Below are positions 1 through 8,962 of a DNA stretch of 64,000 nt, in pieces. Below the pieces are notes generated by a model. It was not told where the DNA came from, did not search any database, and worked only from the letters and a program-made list of their open reading frames with translations. The translations under genes and the position numbers were made by a program. The stretch's first letter is position 1; each line of letters starts with the position of its first letter. This DNA comes from Vibrio palustris (lineage in GTDB: Bacteria; Pseudomonadota; Gammaproteobacteria; Enterobacterales; Vibrionaceae). The stretch is from the NCBI RefSeq assembly GCF_024346995.1, contig NZ_AP024887.1, positions 1,922,001 through 1,986,000 of the forward strand. Direction: 5' to 3'.

Positions 1-2
1 CG

Positions 3-134
3 CTATTCTCTCCAGGAGACAAAGTTCGCTTCCGAGCGATCTCGCGAGCGACTTTTTTGTCTATGGGTGGCTCGTTAGATATAAGCGATAGTAAATACGC
101 TGATTTAAGTCGCCAAGGTGGTGTGTCATGTTAA
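3..134 (+). CDS. pxpB: 5-oxoprolinase subunit B (PxpB/KipI-like), C-terminal end only
   Basis: The window opens inside this gene, so only about 43 C-terminal residues are visible. The reading frame contains the stretch FSPGDKVRFRAI, which matches the end of the KipI/PxpB family, where a GDRVRF-type motif precedes the C terminus. PxpB works with PxpA and PxpC in ATP-dependent cleavage of 5-oxoproline to glutamate in the cytoplasm. The stop codon overlaps the start of the next gene by seven bases, which indicates translational coupling and supports the pairing. Family assignment from so short a piece rests largely on the neighbour being PxpC. Confidence 0.7.
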   Translation, partial: LFSPGDKVRFRAISRATFLSMGGSLDISDSKYADLSRQGGVSC

Positions 135-1054
135 TCATTCTCTCGGCTGGCCCATTAAGTGTTATTCAAGATTTAGGCCGCAAAGGCTACCAACATCTTG
201 GCGTAAGCCCAGGTGGCCCAATGGATGAACATGCATTTTCATGGGCTAACCGACTGCTGGATAACCCGATCAACACACCATGTGTAGAGATCACCATCGG
301 AATGTTCCGAGCACAATTTACGCATGAAACGACGTTTGCGCTCACTGGAGCACAAATGGCAGGTACACTCAATGGCAAAAAGATAGCGCCATGGCAAAGC
401 TATCATGCGTATGCTAACGATACTCTCGAGTTAAGAGGCGCGAGTTCAGGAACGCGCGCCTATCTAGCGGTAAAAGGCGGGTTTTGCGTGCCTAATATAT
501 TAGGTAGCAGTGCAACGGTTATGCGAGATGAACTTGGCGGTTTAACAACCAAAGGTGAGGCTTTAAAAGCTAACGATTGCCTTCCTTATCCTAACACACC
601 ATTAATGATGCGCCGCCAAACGCCTCCGCAATTTATTCCGGCTTATTCACCTAAAGTAACTCTCGATTTAATTGCTAGCTACCAGTTTGATTGGTTTACT
701 AAGGCACAGCATCAGCGTTTTTTTGATAGCGAATATACACTAACACCACATTGTGACCGTATGGGGTTTAGACTATCCGGTACACCAATCGTATGTCATC
801 AGCAGCGACTCATTTCAGAAGGAACGGCTCTGGGAGCCGTCCAAATCCCGGCAGACGGTCAACCGATCATTTTAATGCGTGATAGACAAACTATCGGTGG
901 GTACCCAAAGCTTGGTTGCCTAAGTGCCCAAAGCGTTAATCAACTTGCACAAAGCCAACCCGGAACTCACATCACTTTTCGTTTAATCAGCTTAGAAAAC
1001 GCGATTGAACAACAACGCCAAGAGCAACGCTTTTTTCAACACTATGTCGGCTAA
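128..1054 (+). CDS. pxpC: 5-oxoprolinase subunit C (PxpC/KipA-like, biotin-dependent carboxyltransferase-like)
   Basis: This is a 308-residue protein of the KipA/PxpC family, related to the carboxyltransferase half of urea amidolyase. The family signature GPLSVIQDLGRKGYQHLGVS followed by GGPMDEHAF is seen at residues 8-36, and the C-terminal DRQTIGGYPKLG motif is present. PxpC is the subunit that acts with PxpB on phosphorylated 5-oxoproline. The start overlaps the end of pxpB, and a deaminase gene follows 22 bases after the stop, so the three appear to be one operon. No pxpA is seen in the visible part; it could lie to the left. The link to a cytosine-deaminase-like enzyme leaves open that this BC pair serves another lactam or amide substrate. 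Confidence 0.85.
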   Translation: MLIILSAGPLSVIQDLGRKGYQHLGVSPGGPMDEHAFSWANRLLDNPINTPCVEITIGMFRAQFTHETTFALTGAQMAGTLNGKKIAPWQSYHAYANDTLELRGASSGTRAYLAVKGGFCVPNILGSSATVMRDELGGLTTKGEALKANDCLPYPNTPLMMRRQTPPQFIPAYSPKVTLDLIASYQFDWFTKAQHQRFFDSEYTLTPHCDRMGFRLSGTPIVCHQQRLISEGTALGAVQIPADGQPIILMRDRQTIGGYPKLGCLSAQSVNQLAQSQPGTHITFRLISLENAIEQQRQEQRFFQHYVG

Positions 1055-1076
1055 CTTAACCAACGCAAGGACAACT

Positions 1077-2321
1077 ATGAAAATTATCAATGCTCGACTA
1101 CGTCATCAGGACGACTTATTTACCATCTACTGTGCAGAAGGCTTAATCAAAACCATTGAAAAGCAAAACAGTACAACTGTTGATAGTGCGGCGGATATTG
1201 ACGCTAATGGGCACTTATTGTGCGCTCCCTTCGTTGAGCCACACATTCATCTTGATGCAATAATGACTGTCGGTGAGCCACGCTGGAACCAGAGTGGTAC
1301 CTTGTTTGAAGGCATTGAATGTTGGTCCGAACGCAAACCGATGCTCACCACAGAAGATGTACAATCAAGAGTACGTAAAGCGGTGCAACTGCTAGTAAGC
1401 AATGGCATTCAACATATTCGTACTCACATTGATGTCACCGATCCCGATCTTACTGCGCTCAAAGCCATTGTGGCGCTCAAATCTGAATTCTCAGCTTACA
1501 TCGATTTACAGGTTGTCGCCTTCCCACAAGAAGGCATATTCTCTTATCCTAATGGTACTGGTTTAATGGAACAGGCAGTCGAATTAGGTGCGGATGTCAT
1601 TGGCGGTATCCCCCACTTTGAGTTCACCCGTGAATATGGCGTAGAGTCAATGCGTTGGGTGATGGATTTCGCCAAGAAACACGGTAAGCTAGTGGATGTG
1701 CATTGTGATGAAATAGACGATGAAGCTTCACGCTTTCTGGAGGTGCTCGCCACCGCAGCACTAGAATCTGGGATGGGAGATAAAGTCACTGCTAGCCATA
1801 CCACGGCCATGCATTCTTACAATAATGCCTATTGTTCAAAGCTGTTCCGTTTACTGAAAATGTCTAAGATCAATTTTGTTTCATGTCCAACCTCCAACAT
1901 TCATCTACAAGGACGTTTTGATACCTTACCTAAACGCCGAGGCATTACTCGTATCAAAGAACTGAATGAAGCAGGTATGAACGTTGCGCTCGCACAAGAT
2001 TCGATCCAAGACCCTTGGTATAGCTTAGGTAACGGTAAGTTAATTCGTGAATTAGATTTCGCTCTCCACGCTTGTCATATGATGGGGTATAACGACTTCA
2101 ATTACGGTTTAGACTTCATTACCAATAATGGTGCCAAAGTACTGAATATCCAAGATAACTATGGTATTTCCGAGGGCAAGCCTGCCAATTTCATCATTGT
2201 AGAAGGCAGTAATGATATCGAGGTCATTCGTAATCAATCGGATGTACTGTGGTCAGTCAGACACGGCAATGTGATTGTAGAACGTCAGCCTAGTCAACTT
2301 AAACACTCGATGCAAATTTAA
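1077..2321 (+). CDS. codA: CodA-family cytosine deaminase, probable 5-methylcytosine deaminase variant
   Basis: This is a 414-residue amidohydrolase closely similar to E. coli CodA throughout: EPHIHLD (metal ligands H56 and H58), WNQSGTLFEGIE, THIDV, FPQEG, HFEFTREYGVES, HCDEIDDE, ASHTTAMHSYN, and NIHLQGRFDTLPKRRGI. The ATG at 1077 is chosen because AAGGAC sits seven bases upstream and the protein then begins like CodA; an earlier in-frame ATG at 1005 lies inside pxpC. In the active-site loop E. coli has HDDVFDPW, but here it is QDSIQDPW. The catalytic Asp (D308) is kept, while the position equivalent to Asp314 is Ser309. From memory of published work, CodA homologues that have lost Asp314 deaminate 5-methylcytosine to thymine. 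No cytosine permease (codB) is adjacent. Confidence 0.9.
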   Translation: MKIINARLRHQDDLFTIYCAEGLIKTIEKQNSTTVDSAADIDANGHLLCAPFVEPHIHLDAIMTVGEPRWNQSGTLFEGIECWSERKPMLTTEDVQSRVRKAVQLLVSNGIQHIRTHIDVTDPDLTALKAIVALKSEFSAYIDLQVVAFPQEGIFSYPNGTGLMEQAVELGADVIGGIPHFEFTREYGVESMRWVMDFAKKHGKLVDVHCDEIDDEASRFLEVLATAALESGMGDKVTASHTTAMHSYNNAYCSKLFRLLKMSKINFVSCPTSNIHLQGRFDTLPKRRGITRIKELNEAGMNVALAQDSIQDPWYSLGNGKLIRELDFALHACHMMGYNDFNYGLDFITNNGAKVLNIQDNYGISEGKPANFIIVEGSNDIEVIRNQSDVLWSVRHGNVIVERQPSQLKHSMQI

Positions 2322-2580
2322 ACTCTATTGCACACTATTCCGCCTTTTTACGGCGCATGCTTGCTCGCGCACAATTTACTGCTCAATACAGCATACATAG
2401 AAGCGATCCTCGGCGAGAAGCGCCAACAAGGCAACCTTATTGATATCACGTCATGAAATAATGGCTTAAGTAGAAAGGTGGTAAAGCCGCGGATATGGAA
2501 ACAATAAGTGGCACCCAGCATGTTTTTCTTTGGGGGAGGCAAACACACAAAGTGCCACTTAAATAAATGACGAACCCAAT
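2322..2580. other. Intergenic region between codA and citG with a possible coding relic
   Basis: About 260 bases separate the convergent codA and citG genes. In the codA frame, after its stop, an open stretch to about 2455 ends in a protein-like string containing LLLNTAYIEAILGEKRQQG. It has no start codon or ribosome site of its own and I do not recognise it; it may be the tail of a deleted gene. A weak inverted repeat (GTGGCAC at about 2509 and GTGCCAC at about 2553) flanks the rest. No convincing intrinsic terminator with a T tract was found. Confidence 0.25.
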
Positions 2581-2581
2581 C

Positions 2582-3478
2582 TTATTTTTTTGTAAACAAC
2601 TGTACTATTTCATGAATCAACCAAGTGGACGCCAATAGGTCTGCAGCCCCGCCAGGACTGAGGTTGCGAGCAATAAGCTCTTGGTCAAACTTGATCAATT
2701 CAGTCTTTATATTGTGGTCCCTAATCGAGGTATTTTCCAGTATTTGAGACGCATGATTTTGTAAAAATCTTAACCCTTCAATGCCGCCGCGAGAGACCAC
2801 ATTCGTATCATCGTTATTTGCCATAATAATGAGTAACGTACGTAATAACGCATCTTCTTCAGAGCATGATGCCCGCAGACACTCTTGATAGGTTGGTAAT
2901 GCATAATTCATGACAGTCGCCATACCTGAAGCAGCTTCACCGCGAGCACCACTAATACCAAATTGCTGATAAATACGTTCACCTGCCGTCGCAGCAGGTA
3001 ACTCGACACGCGCTTTTAACTCATCGTAAACCAACCCTTCACAGGACTGACGAATCACTTCTTTGATGTGCAAGGTATCCACTTTGAGTTGTTTGGCTTC
3101 AAGCCATCCCACAGCACCACAAATCAGGCCAAGGTTAAAAATCATGCCTTTATGGGTATTAACCCCGTGAGTTGCCCGCAGCATAACTCGCTCGGCTTCT
3201 TGGCCTATTGGGCGTAATCGTTGTAATAACTCAGTAACACTTTGCTTAGCACTTGCTCGACCTGCGATAACGAAACGTTCCATATAAGGAGCAATTGCAT
3301 CAGCACTGGCAACGAACAAATCAAGATTCATATCATGGTGAGATCCATTGTTTCGCTTATCTACCAATCCCGGTTTTGGTGTCAAATAAACTTCGACACT
3401 CATTGCGTGATAGGCCAAGTTAGCGATTAGCTTCGGTAAACTAAAAACCGGTTTCTGACTAGGAGAAGGAGTCGCCAC
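2582..3478 (-). CDS. citG: Triphosphoribosyl-dephospho-CoA synthase CitG
   Basis: CitG makes the precursor of the citrate lyase prosthetic group from dephospho-CoA and ATP. Family motifs are visible: YLTPKPGLVDKRNNGSHHDM near the N terminus, THKGMIFNLG in the middle, ISGARGEAASGM, and LSPGGAADLLA near the C terminus. I place the start at the GTG at 3478 because GAGG lies five bases upstream and the resulting 298 residues match the usual length; an upstream GTG at 3523 that overlaps citX is also possible. It follows citX on the same strand with a 32-base gap and is surely co-transcribed. The lyase subunits it serves (citDEF) are not in this window. Confidence 0.85.
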   Translation of the reverse strand: MATPSPSQKPVFSLPKLIANLAYHAMSVEVYLTPKPGLVDKRNNGSHHDMNLDLFVASADAIAPYMERFVIAGRASAKQSVTELLQRLRPIGQEAERVMLRATHGVNTHKGMIFNLGLICGAVGWLEAKQLKVDTLHIKEVIRQSCEGLVYDELKARVELPAATAGERIYQQFGISGARGEAASGMATVMNYALPTYQECLRASCSEEDALLRTLLIIMANNDDTNVVSRGGIEGLRFLQNHASQILENTSIRDHNIKTELIKFDQELIARNLSPGGAADLLASTWLIHEIVQLFTKK

Positions 3479-3510
3479 GATAACCTCGATTAAATAACAT
3501 AATGAATGTA

Positions 3511-4047
3511 TTAAGCGTAGCACTCATAGTCATGTGTCATTTCTTCAATGACTGCCATAAGATCGCTTAAATCATGACGACGTGAACGTGCGCACAATTT
3601 CCCATCTTTTTCGCACAGCAAACAACGTCGTCTAGGTAATTGAACACCTTGGCGTGAAATAACTTTTCCTTCAGCATCAATAACATCCAAATCCATTAAG
3701 CGACCTAAAGGGTGAGTATTTTCAATCTCCATCATTGCTTTTTTAAGTAACGTAGCAGAGGGAACTTGAATACAGATCATCGCCTCTGGACCCGTTTTTT
3801 CATTAATTTTTTGGCTGCCAATGATAGTCCAACCATTTTCAGCGCAAATTTTACGCACCGCTTGTAATCCAGCATTCATCACTTTTAAACTGGCGTGATT
3901 CATTTTCACAGGCCCAGGCATATTGATGCGAAAAGAAATAACGGGAAGGGAGTGCCGCTTAATCCAAGCGGATTGTTGATAACCGCGAGCGGTTCGACGC
4001 TTCATTAAATCACTTAAACCGACTTCAACGTCGATGGGAATAGCCAT
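3511..4047 (-). CDS. citX: Apo-citrate lyase phosphoribosyl-dephospho-CoA transferase CitX
   Basis: CitX transfers the phosphoribosyl-dephospho-CoA group onto the acyl carrier subunit of citrate lyase. The 178-residue protein shows the family features: LPVISFRINMPGPVKMN, a central GPEAMICI segment, HPLGRLMDLDV, and the C-terminal RRCLLCEKDGKLCARSRRH cysteine-containing motif. AGGTAA lies before the ATG. It heads the citX-citG transcription unit and is divergent from a CitB-type response regulator, which probably controls it. In other bacteria citX and citG end a citCDEFXG operon; here the first four genes are missing from the neighbourhood. Confidence 0.87.
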   Translation of the reverse strand: MAIPIDVEVGLSDLMKRRTARGYQQSAWIKRHSLPVISFRINMPGPVKMNHASLKVMNAGLQAVRKICAENGWTIIGSQKINEKTGPEAMICIQVPSATLLKKAMMEIENTHPLGRLMDLDVIDAEGKVISRQGVQLPRRRCLLCEKDGKLCARSRRHDLSDLMAVIEEMTHDYECYA

Positions 4048-4674
4048 GTATATTACCTATATTTCCAAGTTTCATTGCTTTGACAATGGTTTTATTGAAA
4101 CAACTGAATATTGTGATACCACAAAGCCTTGATAAACTTGGCACACAATACCGTGAATGCTTTATTGCCTCTTACATTCAATAATGCGTGAAATGTGATG
4201 AGAATCAATGCGTATTATCAAAAAAATTTTATTTTTACACAAAAAATTTGATGCAACTGCAATCACACTCATGTTCATCATGAAAGTTTTCTCTGCGTCA
4301 CATATAGATATTTATCACTCTAAAACAAGGTATTAATGCTGTTTATGGTTTTTATGACGTTAATTATTAAACCAATTAAAACACTCAACTGTGGAGCAAC
4401 TTCCCTTTTGTTAGGCATGCCTGCTTATCTAAAAATAGAGCAAAACGGAGACAAGGTAACGCTAACTTGGCATATGAAATGAGACAATAACTCTATGAAT
4501 ATAAAGCGAATACTACGAAAACCCGACAAACAATATAAACGTAACCACAATAATCATTGATTAATTTATATTTAACAACCAATATGTTAGGCGAATTAAT
4601 GGGGCTCGATTGTTCACTATACCGCTCCATGAGATACCATTTTGAATTTTCACCCTCAATAGAGCCGATGCACA
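4048..4674. promoter_or_regulatory. Divergent citX / response-regulator control region
   Basis: This 627-base, very AT-rich stretch separates citX from the CitB-type regulator gene and should hold both promoters. A/T tracts are seen around 4217-4245. I could not define operator sites or a riboswitch. It also contains the small open frame listed separately at 4354-4482. The region is long for a simple divergent promoter, which suggests either a hidden small gene or material left after a deletion of neighbouring cit genes. Confidence 0.4.
4354..4482 (+). CDS. Possible small protein of 42 residues, function unknown
   Basis: This short open frame starts with ATG at 4354 and ends TGA. The predicted product ends GMPAYLKIEQNGDKVTLTWH, an alternating pattern that looks like a beta-strand protein rather than random sequence. 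There is no strong ribosome-binding site before the ATG, only a T-rich stretch. It lies in the divergent cit promoter region. It could be a genuine small gene, the remnant of a longer one, or chance. I do not recognise a family. Confidence 0.25.
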   Translation: MTLIIKPIKTLNCGATSLLLGMPAYLKIEQNGDKVTLTWHMK

Positions 4675-5355
4675 ATGGAATTCATAGATGTACTGATTGT
4701 TGAAGATGAGCCGACGATTGCAGAGTTACACAGTTATTATCTGCAACGTACGCACCGTTTTCGCGCGACGGGCATGGCTAACTCAATCGCCGAAGCACGC
4801 AAAATCATCAAAATTATGAAACCTCAACTCATTCTTCTCGATAATTTTTTACCTGATGGCAATGGAATTGAGTTACTAAAAGAATTGAATACCCAACCTA
4901 ACCCACCAGACGTCATTTTTATCACGGCTGCTACCGATATTGATACGGTACGTGAAGCAGTACGCTGTGGTGTGTTTGATTACCTTTTGAAACCAATTGC
5001 TTATGAACGAATGGTTGACTCTCTAGATCGTTATCTCAAATACATGAGCTCCTTAAAAGCGAGTGATAATGTCAGCCAACGTCATGTTGATGATTTATTT
5101 AATTTTCAGGCCAAACATACGCATATCGAAAGCCTCCCCAAAGGTATCGATGAACTGACTTTAGACAAATTAAAAGCGCTATATAAACAATCGGATGAAG
5201 CGTACACCGCTGAATCGCTCGGTGATGCATTAGGGATCAGTAAAACCACTGCCCGTCGTTACTTGGAGTTTGGAGTAGAAAGCGGGTTATTAGATGCACA
5301 CATTATGCATGGTAAAGTCGGTAGGCCTGAGCGTATCTATCACAGAAAACAATAA
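4675..5355 (+). CDS. citB: CitB/DcuR-type response regulator
   Basis: This 226-residue protein has a receiver domain at about residues 5-120 with the acidic pair VEDEP, the phosphoacceptor Asp in LILLDNFLPDGNG, the Thr in FITAATD, and the conserved Lys in YLLKPI. The C-terminal part (about 150-226) contains the HTH ALGISKTTARRYLEF typical of the CitB/DcuR/DpiA family, which control C4-dicarboxylate or citrate metabolism. It is divergent from citXG, its likely target. A partner sensor kinase (CitA) normally sits next to it, but the next gene is a chemoreceptor on the other strand, so the regulator appears orphaned here. Confidence 0.85.
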   Translation: MEFIDVLIVEDEPTIAELHSYYLQRTHRFRATGMANSIAEARKIIKIMKPQLILLDNFLPDGNGIELLKELNTQPNPPDVIFITAATDIDTVREAVRCGVFDYLLKPIAYERMVDSLDRYLKYMSSLKASDNVSQRHVDDLFNFQAKHTHIESLPKGIDELTLDKLKALYKQSDEAYTAESLGDALGISKTTARRYLEFGVESGLLDAHIMHGKVGRPERIYHRKQ

Positions 5356-5368
5356 CAAAAAACCATGA

Positions 5369-5390
5369 GGGGGCAATTGAACTTGCCCCC
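5369..5390 (-). terminator. Intrinsic terminator of the FIST chemoreceptor gene
   Basis: GGGGGCAA and TTGCCCCC form an eight-base-pair GC-rich stem with a six-base loop. Read on the minus strand the stem is followed after a few bases by a run of six T, so it suits the chemoreceptor gene. On the plus strand there is no T tract, but the hairpin may still help end the regulator transcript. Confidence 0.75.
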
Positions 5391-5411
5391 TATACGATGA
5401 CTTCTAAGTAA

Positions 5412-7421
5412 TTAACGACGATTAGCAATCGCGTCTAACTTATCAATTAGCTGGGTTTCTTTCTCTATTTCTGTAATTCTTTCCTGAGCCTCTTGGGCTT
5501 GTTGAATATCTTTTTCAGCTACTTGTGCAATATTTTTCGAATCGGCCGACATCGTATTGAGTTCACCACTGAACTGTTGTGAGTCGGTTTCCACCTGAGT
5601 AAGCACTTGGCTAATACTCTCAATGCCTTTGCTAATCTCGCTGATAGCTTTAGTGACATCTTCAATCGTATTACCTGTTTCATGCACACTTTTTTGAGTG
5701 CGCTTAGATAAAGCACGTACTTCATCCGCCACCACAGCAAAACCTCGCCCAGCTTCGCCTGCACGAGCCGCTTCAATTGCCGCGTTGAGAGCCAGTAAGT
5801 TTGTCTGGTCGGCAATACCACTGATCGACTGGATAATATTAACGATACGATCCGCGCTCTCTTTTAGATGCCCCATACCTTGCACTAAATTTTCACGTTC
5901 AGCTTGCTGCTGATGAATTTGCGTCATAAATTGTGAAAACTGAGTTGCTAAAGTGGCTTGCTGCCCAGCCGCCGTCGCAGAATGCGAGGCGCTACTCTCA
6001 AGCTGCTCAATCGCGCCCTGTAGCATTGGATTAATATGACTCATATGTTCAATAACATTACGTTGTAATGAACTTATTTTTCTTTCGCCCACCAACTTCA
6101 TTTGCATGTAATAGCTAATAAATGAGGCTAAATGAAAGCTAAAGTTATCCGCATACTCATCACGGAATGTGTCATTCTCTCCCACTTTAAAAAACGCAAT
6201 GGCTGTCACGGTTTGGTTTTGGTGTAATCCTAAAAACTCACCGAAAGTTGAAAAGCCGGATAAGCAGACACCTTTAAACGTATCTACTTTGGATAAACTC
6301 TCCGGATTATTCAAGCGACGTAAAATACAATCATTTAGCAGCATCGCCACAGGTTTAGACGGTTTGTCTGCGAGAAATTTATGATAGTCCTGTGTCGTTG
6401 ACTGCACAAAATCCTTTGCTTTCACCAAAAATAAACGCTCACCAAATCCCAAGTCACTAAACATCGCAAGTGAACCATCATCTTGCACCGTACCGACAGA
6501 GCGTATAAACAACTCATTACCAACCTGAACGCCAAACGAGTATTTATTAAGTTTTGACTCTACCTCTTTTGGTGAGCACTTAAAGTACTGGCATAACCAT
6601 TCAACGGGGGTTTGTAGCTGTAATTGCTCATTGAGGACCGAATGCAATGTCCGGGTAAATGGATTAAAATCAACAATATCAAATCCGTGGCCTGTATTAT
6701 CAAAGTTATGACTTTTCATAATTCCATAACGATAACCCTTAGCGATTTTGGCAAAGCACATGATCACACTGCCCGTTTTCATCTCGCCATTAACAGACAC
6801 AGGTGCATGCTTAAAATCTAATTTTCCCCCTGCACTGCCACCGATGAAGTAACAAGGAAACATTTTCGATTCATACATGGCTTTCGTAAAGAAGTCTTCA
6901 CTGCCTATCGCCCCATCAAAGTACGTTAACGACACGGTATCGTGGCTATCAATAAAAAAAGGGACCTTAACTTTCTTAAGTTCTGTAATGATTTTTTGTA
7001 CGCGGTGTTCCGATTGAGTATAGAGACTGCCACTACCTTGTTTATCTTGATTAAATAATGGCACAGTATGAATAGATAACTGGCTAAATAACCGAGTAGA
7101 AAAAGCATGTACAATGACACGATCCCAACTGCTTGGGGCGTCATGATACAGCTTGCCATCCTTATCTCCACCACCCAACTCACCAGCGGTCATCACACCA
7201 ATAACCTGTTTGGCAAAAGGCATAGCACTATTAAGTTTACGATTGACTTCAGTAAAATCACAGTGCGGGGAAATATACGCTAACACCAAAGCTGTCCCAC
7301 CCACTAACTCACAATCAGATAATGTCTGTGTATTAATTTCATTACTTTTGAGTGTTTTAGTTAGGGTCACAGCGCATTCGGCATCTGATTTCGGACCTTG
7401 TGACTTTGTTTTGAAAAACAT
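5412..7421 (-). CDS. Soluble chemoreceptor with FIST sensory domain and MCP signalling domain
   Basis: The 669-residue protein has an N-terminal FIST region (about 30-390), with [17 protein letters not shown] and the glycine-rich [11 protein letters not shown] and FIGGSAGG segments. A methyl-accepting chemotaxis domain follows (about 430-669). The MCP hairpin tip is visible as [20 protein letters not shown] followed by [14 protein letters not shown]. No transmembrane segments are seen, so it should sit in the cytoplasm and talk to CheA/CheW. FIST domains are thought to bind small ligands such as amino acids. The ATG at 7421 is preferred over one at 7460 because AAGAGG lies about eight bases before it. 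It is a single gene between two hairpins. The ligand is unknown. Confidence 0.87.
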   Translation of the reverse strand: MFFKTKSQGPKSDAECAVTLTKTLKSNEINTQTLSDCELVGGTALVLAYISPHCDFTEVNRKLNSAMPFAKQVIGVMTAGELGGGDKDGKLYHDAPSSWDRVIVHAFSTRLFSQLSIHTVPLFNQDKQGSGSLYTQSEHRVQKIITELKKVKVPFFIDSHDTVSLTYFDGAIGSEDFFTKAMYESKMFPCYFIGGSAGGKLDFKHAPVSVNGEMKTGSVIMCFAKIAKGYRYGIMKSHNFDNTGHGFDIVDFNPFTRTLHSVLNEQLQLQTPVEWLCQYFKCSPKEVESKLNKYSFGVQVGNELFIRSVGTVQDDGSLAMFSDLGFGERLFLVKAKDFVQSTTQDYHKFLADKPSKPVAMLLNDCILRRLNNPESLSKVDTFKGVCLSGFSTFGEFLGLHQNQTVTAIAFFKVGENDTFRDEYADNFSFHLASFISYYMQMKLVGERKISSLQRNVIEHMSHINPMLQGAIEQLESSASHSATAAGQQATLATQFSQFMTQIHQQQAERENLVQGMGHLKESADRIVNIIQSISGIADQTNLLALNAAIEAARAGEAGRGFAVVADEVRALSKRTQKSVHETGNTIEDVTKAISEISKGIESISQVLTQVETDSQQFSGELNTMSADSKNIAQVAEKDIQQAQEAQERITEIEKETQLIDKLDAIANRR

Positions 7422-7648
7422 AGTGAGCCTCTTTTTATCGCGAGTTTCATATTGAAACATCTTAAAAATCGATAAATTAAATAAAAATAAATAGAATAAT
7501 TAATGAAAACGAGCCTTGAATAAACAGCAAGCACTAATTAAATACACGCTGATATTAACGTATTTTAGATGAGAATTAGTCATCTGTAAGGCGTTTTTAC
7601 TATTCTATTTGTCTATTTTTTCTATGCTCACATTCCTATCACTCAAAC

Positions 7649-7675
7649 AAAAAACCGGCTTATTGCCGGTTTTTT
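7649..7675. terminator. Bidirectional intrinsic terminator
   Basis: AAAAAACCGGC and GCCGGTTTTTT form an eleven-base-pair stem with the five-base loop TTATT. The stem has A on one side and T on the other, so it works in both directions. It serves the BASS transporter gene on the minus strand. No plus-strand gene ends here. Confidence 0.8.
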
Positions 7676-7704
7676 CAAGATAATAAGACACCATCGTCAA
7701 GTGG

Positions 7705-8634
7705 TTAACTCTGCGCTTTATCATGGTCTAACGGCTTTTTCGCCCAATAACCAGCTAACACTGAACCAGATAAATTATGCCATACAGAGAAAATCGTGCC
7801 GGCGACCGCAGACGCTGGCGTGAAAAACTTCATAGCAAGTGCAGTGGCGAGTCCAGAATTTTGCAACCCGACTTCAAAAGCCACTGTGCGGCAAGTTTTT
7901 TTCTCAAACCCCAGAAAACGACACACCCAAAAACCGAGTGTTAGCCCTACACTATTATGAATAATGACAGCGAGGGCGACAATTGGACCAATCTGAGTAA
8001 GTTGCGAAGCATTTAGCGCCACCACTATCGCAATAATTGTCACAATCGCGAGCATAGATACGAGTGGTAGAATATCGTCCATTTTGGCCGTAACGGAATG
8101 AAAATACACATTGACGATAACACCAATAGCGACGGGAACAAGTACGATTTTGACTAAGCTAAGCAGCATACCTGCAACTGGCACATCGACACTTTTTCCT
8201 GCCAACACCGCGACTAATAATGGCGTGATCAATACGCCCACCAATGTAGAAATAGCAGTCATTGTAATAGAAAGCGCCACATCTCCTTTAGCGAGATAAC
8301 ACATCACATTAGAAGAGGTTCCTCCTGCCACACTCCCAACTAATACCATGCCGACAGTCAGCACAGGGTCAAAACCTAATAGTGTACTCACCATTAACGC
8401 GGTCAATGGCATAACACTAAATTGCAGCACTAATCCCGCGCCAATAGCACGCTTATTTTTCACCACATTTAGGAAATCGGCTGGGCGTAGCGTCAGTCCC
8501 ATCGCCAGCATAATCACGACGAGTAAAGGGACAATTCCAGCTTTCAGGCTCGTAAACCATTCTGGCTGCCAAAAAGCACATAATGAGCATAACACTGCCC
8601 ATACAGGGAAGAGATTCGTTAATTTTTTAAGCAT
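7705..8634 (-). CDS. Bile acid:sodium symporter (BASS) family transporter, PanS-like
   Basis: This is a 309-residue, strongly hydrophobic inner-membrane protein with about nine or ten membrane segments. BASS family marks include MLAMGLTLRPADF near residue 45, VGSVAGGTSSNVMCYLAKGD, and the C-terminal FEVGLQNSGLATALA. Bacterial members move organic anions with sodium; one group (PanS) imports ketopantoate. The start at 8634 has AAGGAA seven bases upstream; the longer form from 8664 lacks such a site. It is a single gene with terminators on both sides. The substrate cannot be read from the sequence. Confidence 0.85.
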   Translation of the reverse strand: MLKKLTNLFPVWAVLCSLCAFWQPEWFTSLKAGIVPLLVVIMLAMGLTLRPADFLNVVKNKRAIGAGLVLQFSVMPLTALMVSTLLGFDPVLTVGMVLVGSVAGGTSSNVMCYLAKGDVALSITMTAISTLVGVLITPLLVAVLAGKSVDVPVAGMLLSLVKIVLVPVAIGVIVNVYFHSVTAKMDDILPLVSMLAIVTIIAIVVALNASQLTQIGPIVALAVIIHNSVGLTLGFWVCRFLGFEKKTCRTVAFEVGLQNSGLATALAMKFFTPASAVAGTIFSVWHNLSGSVLAGYWAKKPLDHDKAQS

Positions 8635-8962
8635 GATACATTCCTTTGTCATCCTGCGTATCACATAACAGTGATAAATTTTATTATATGTTCATTCACC
8701 GTTACGCAGAACGTGTTCTTTATTATGTTTTAATAAACCGTTTATACATAGGTTAAATATAGTGTTCTCTATCAACAGCAGTCCATAACTGTTTTTACCT
8801 CGTCCATAGTGAACACCGCTTAGCCTAACGGTTTTCTGCTAACTTGCCTATAGATTGAACAAATAAGTCGTTAGAATTTATCGATATAAATAAAAAGGCC
8901 AGCATTTGCTGGCCTTTCAATAAACACATCAATGAGCATGTTTCTTCACGATTGTTGTGATC
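8635..8962. other. Intergenic region upstream of the BASS transporter
   Basis: This 328-base stretch holds the promoter of the transporter (minus strand) and a terminator for satP at 8894-8917. I see no further gene, repeat or recognisable operator. Confidence 0.5.
8894..8917 (-). terminator. Intrinsic terminator of satP
   Basis: AAAGGCCAGCA pairs with TGCTGGCCTTT around a very small centre. The A-rich flank at 8892-8896 gives a T run on the minus strand after the stem, so it terminates satP. Confidence 0.75.

Noticed and set aside
2348..2548. Minus-strand frame of 66 codons between codA and citG
   Set aside because: No ribosome site, biased odd composition, overlaps a more protein-like stretch in the codA frame on the other strand.
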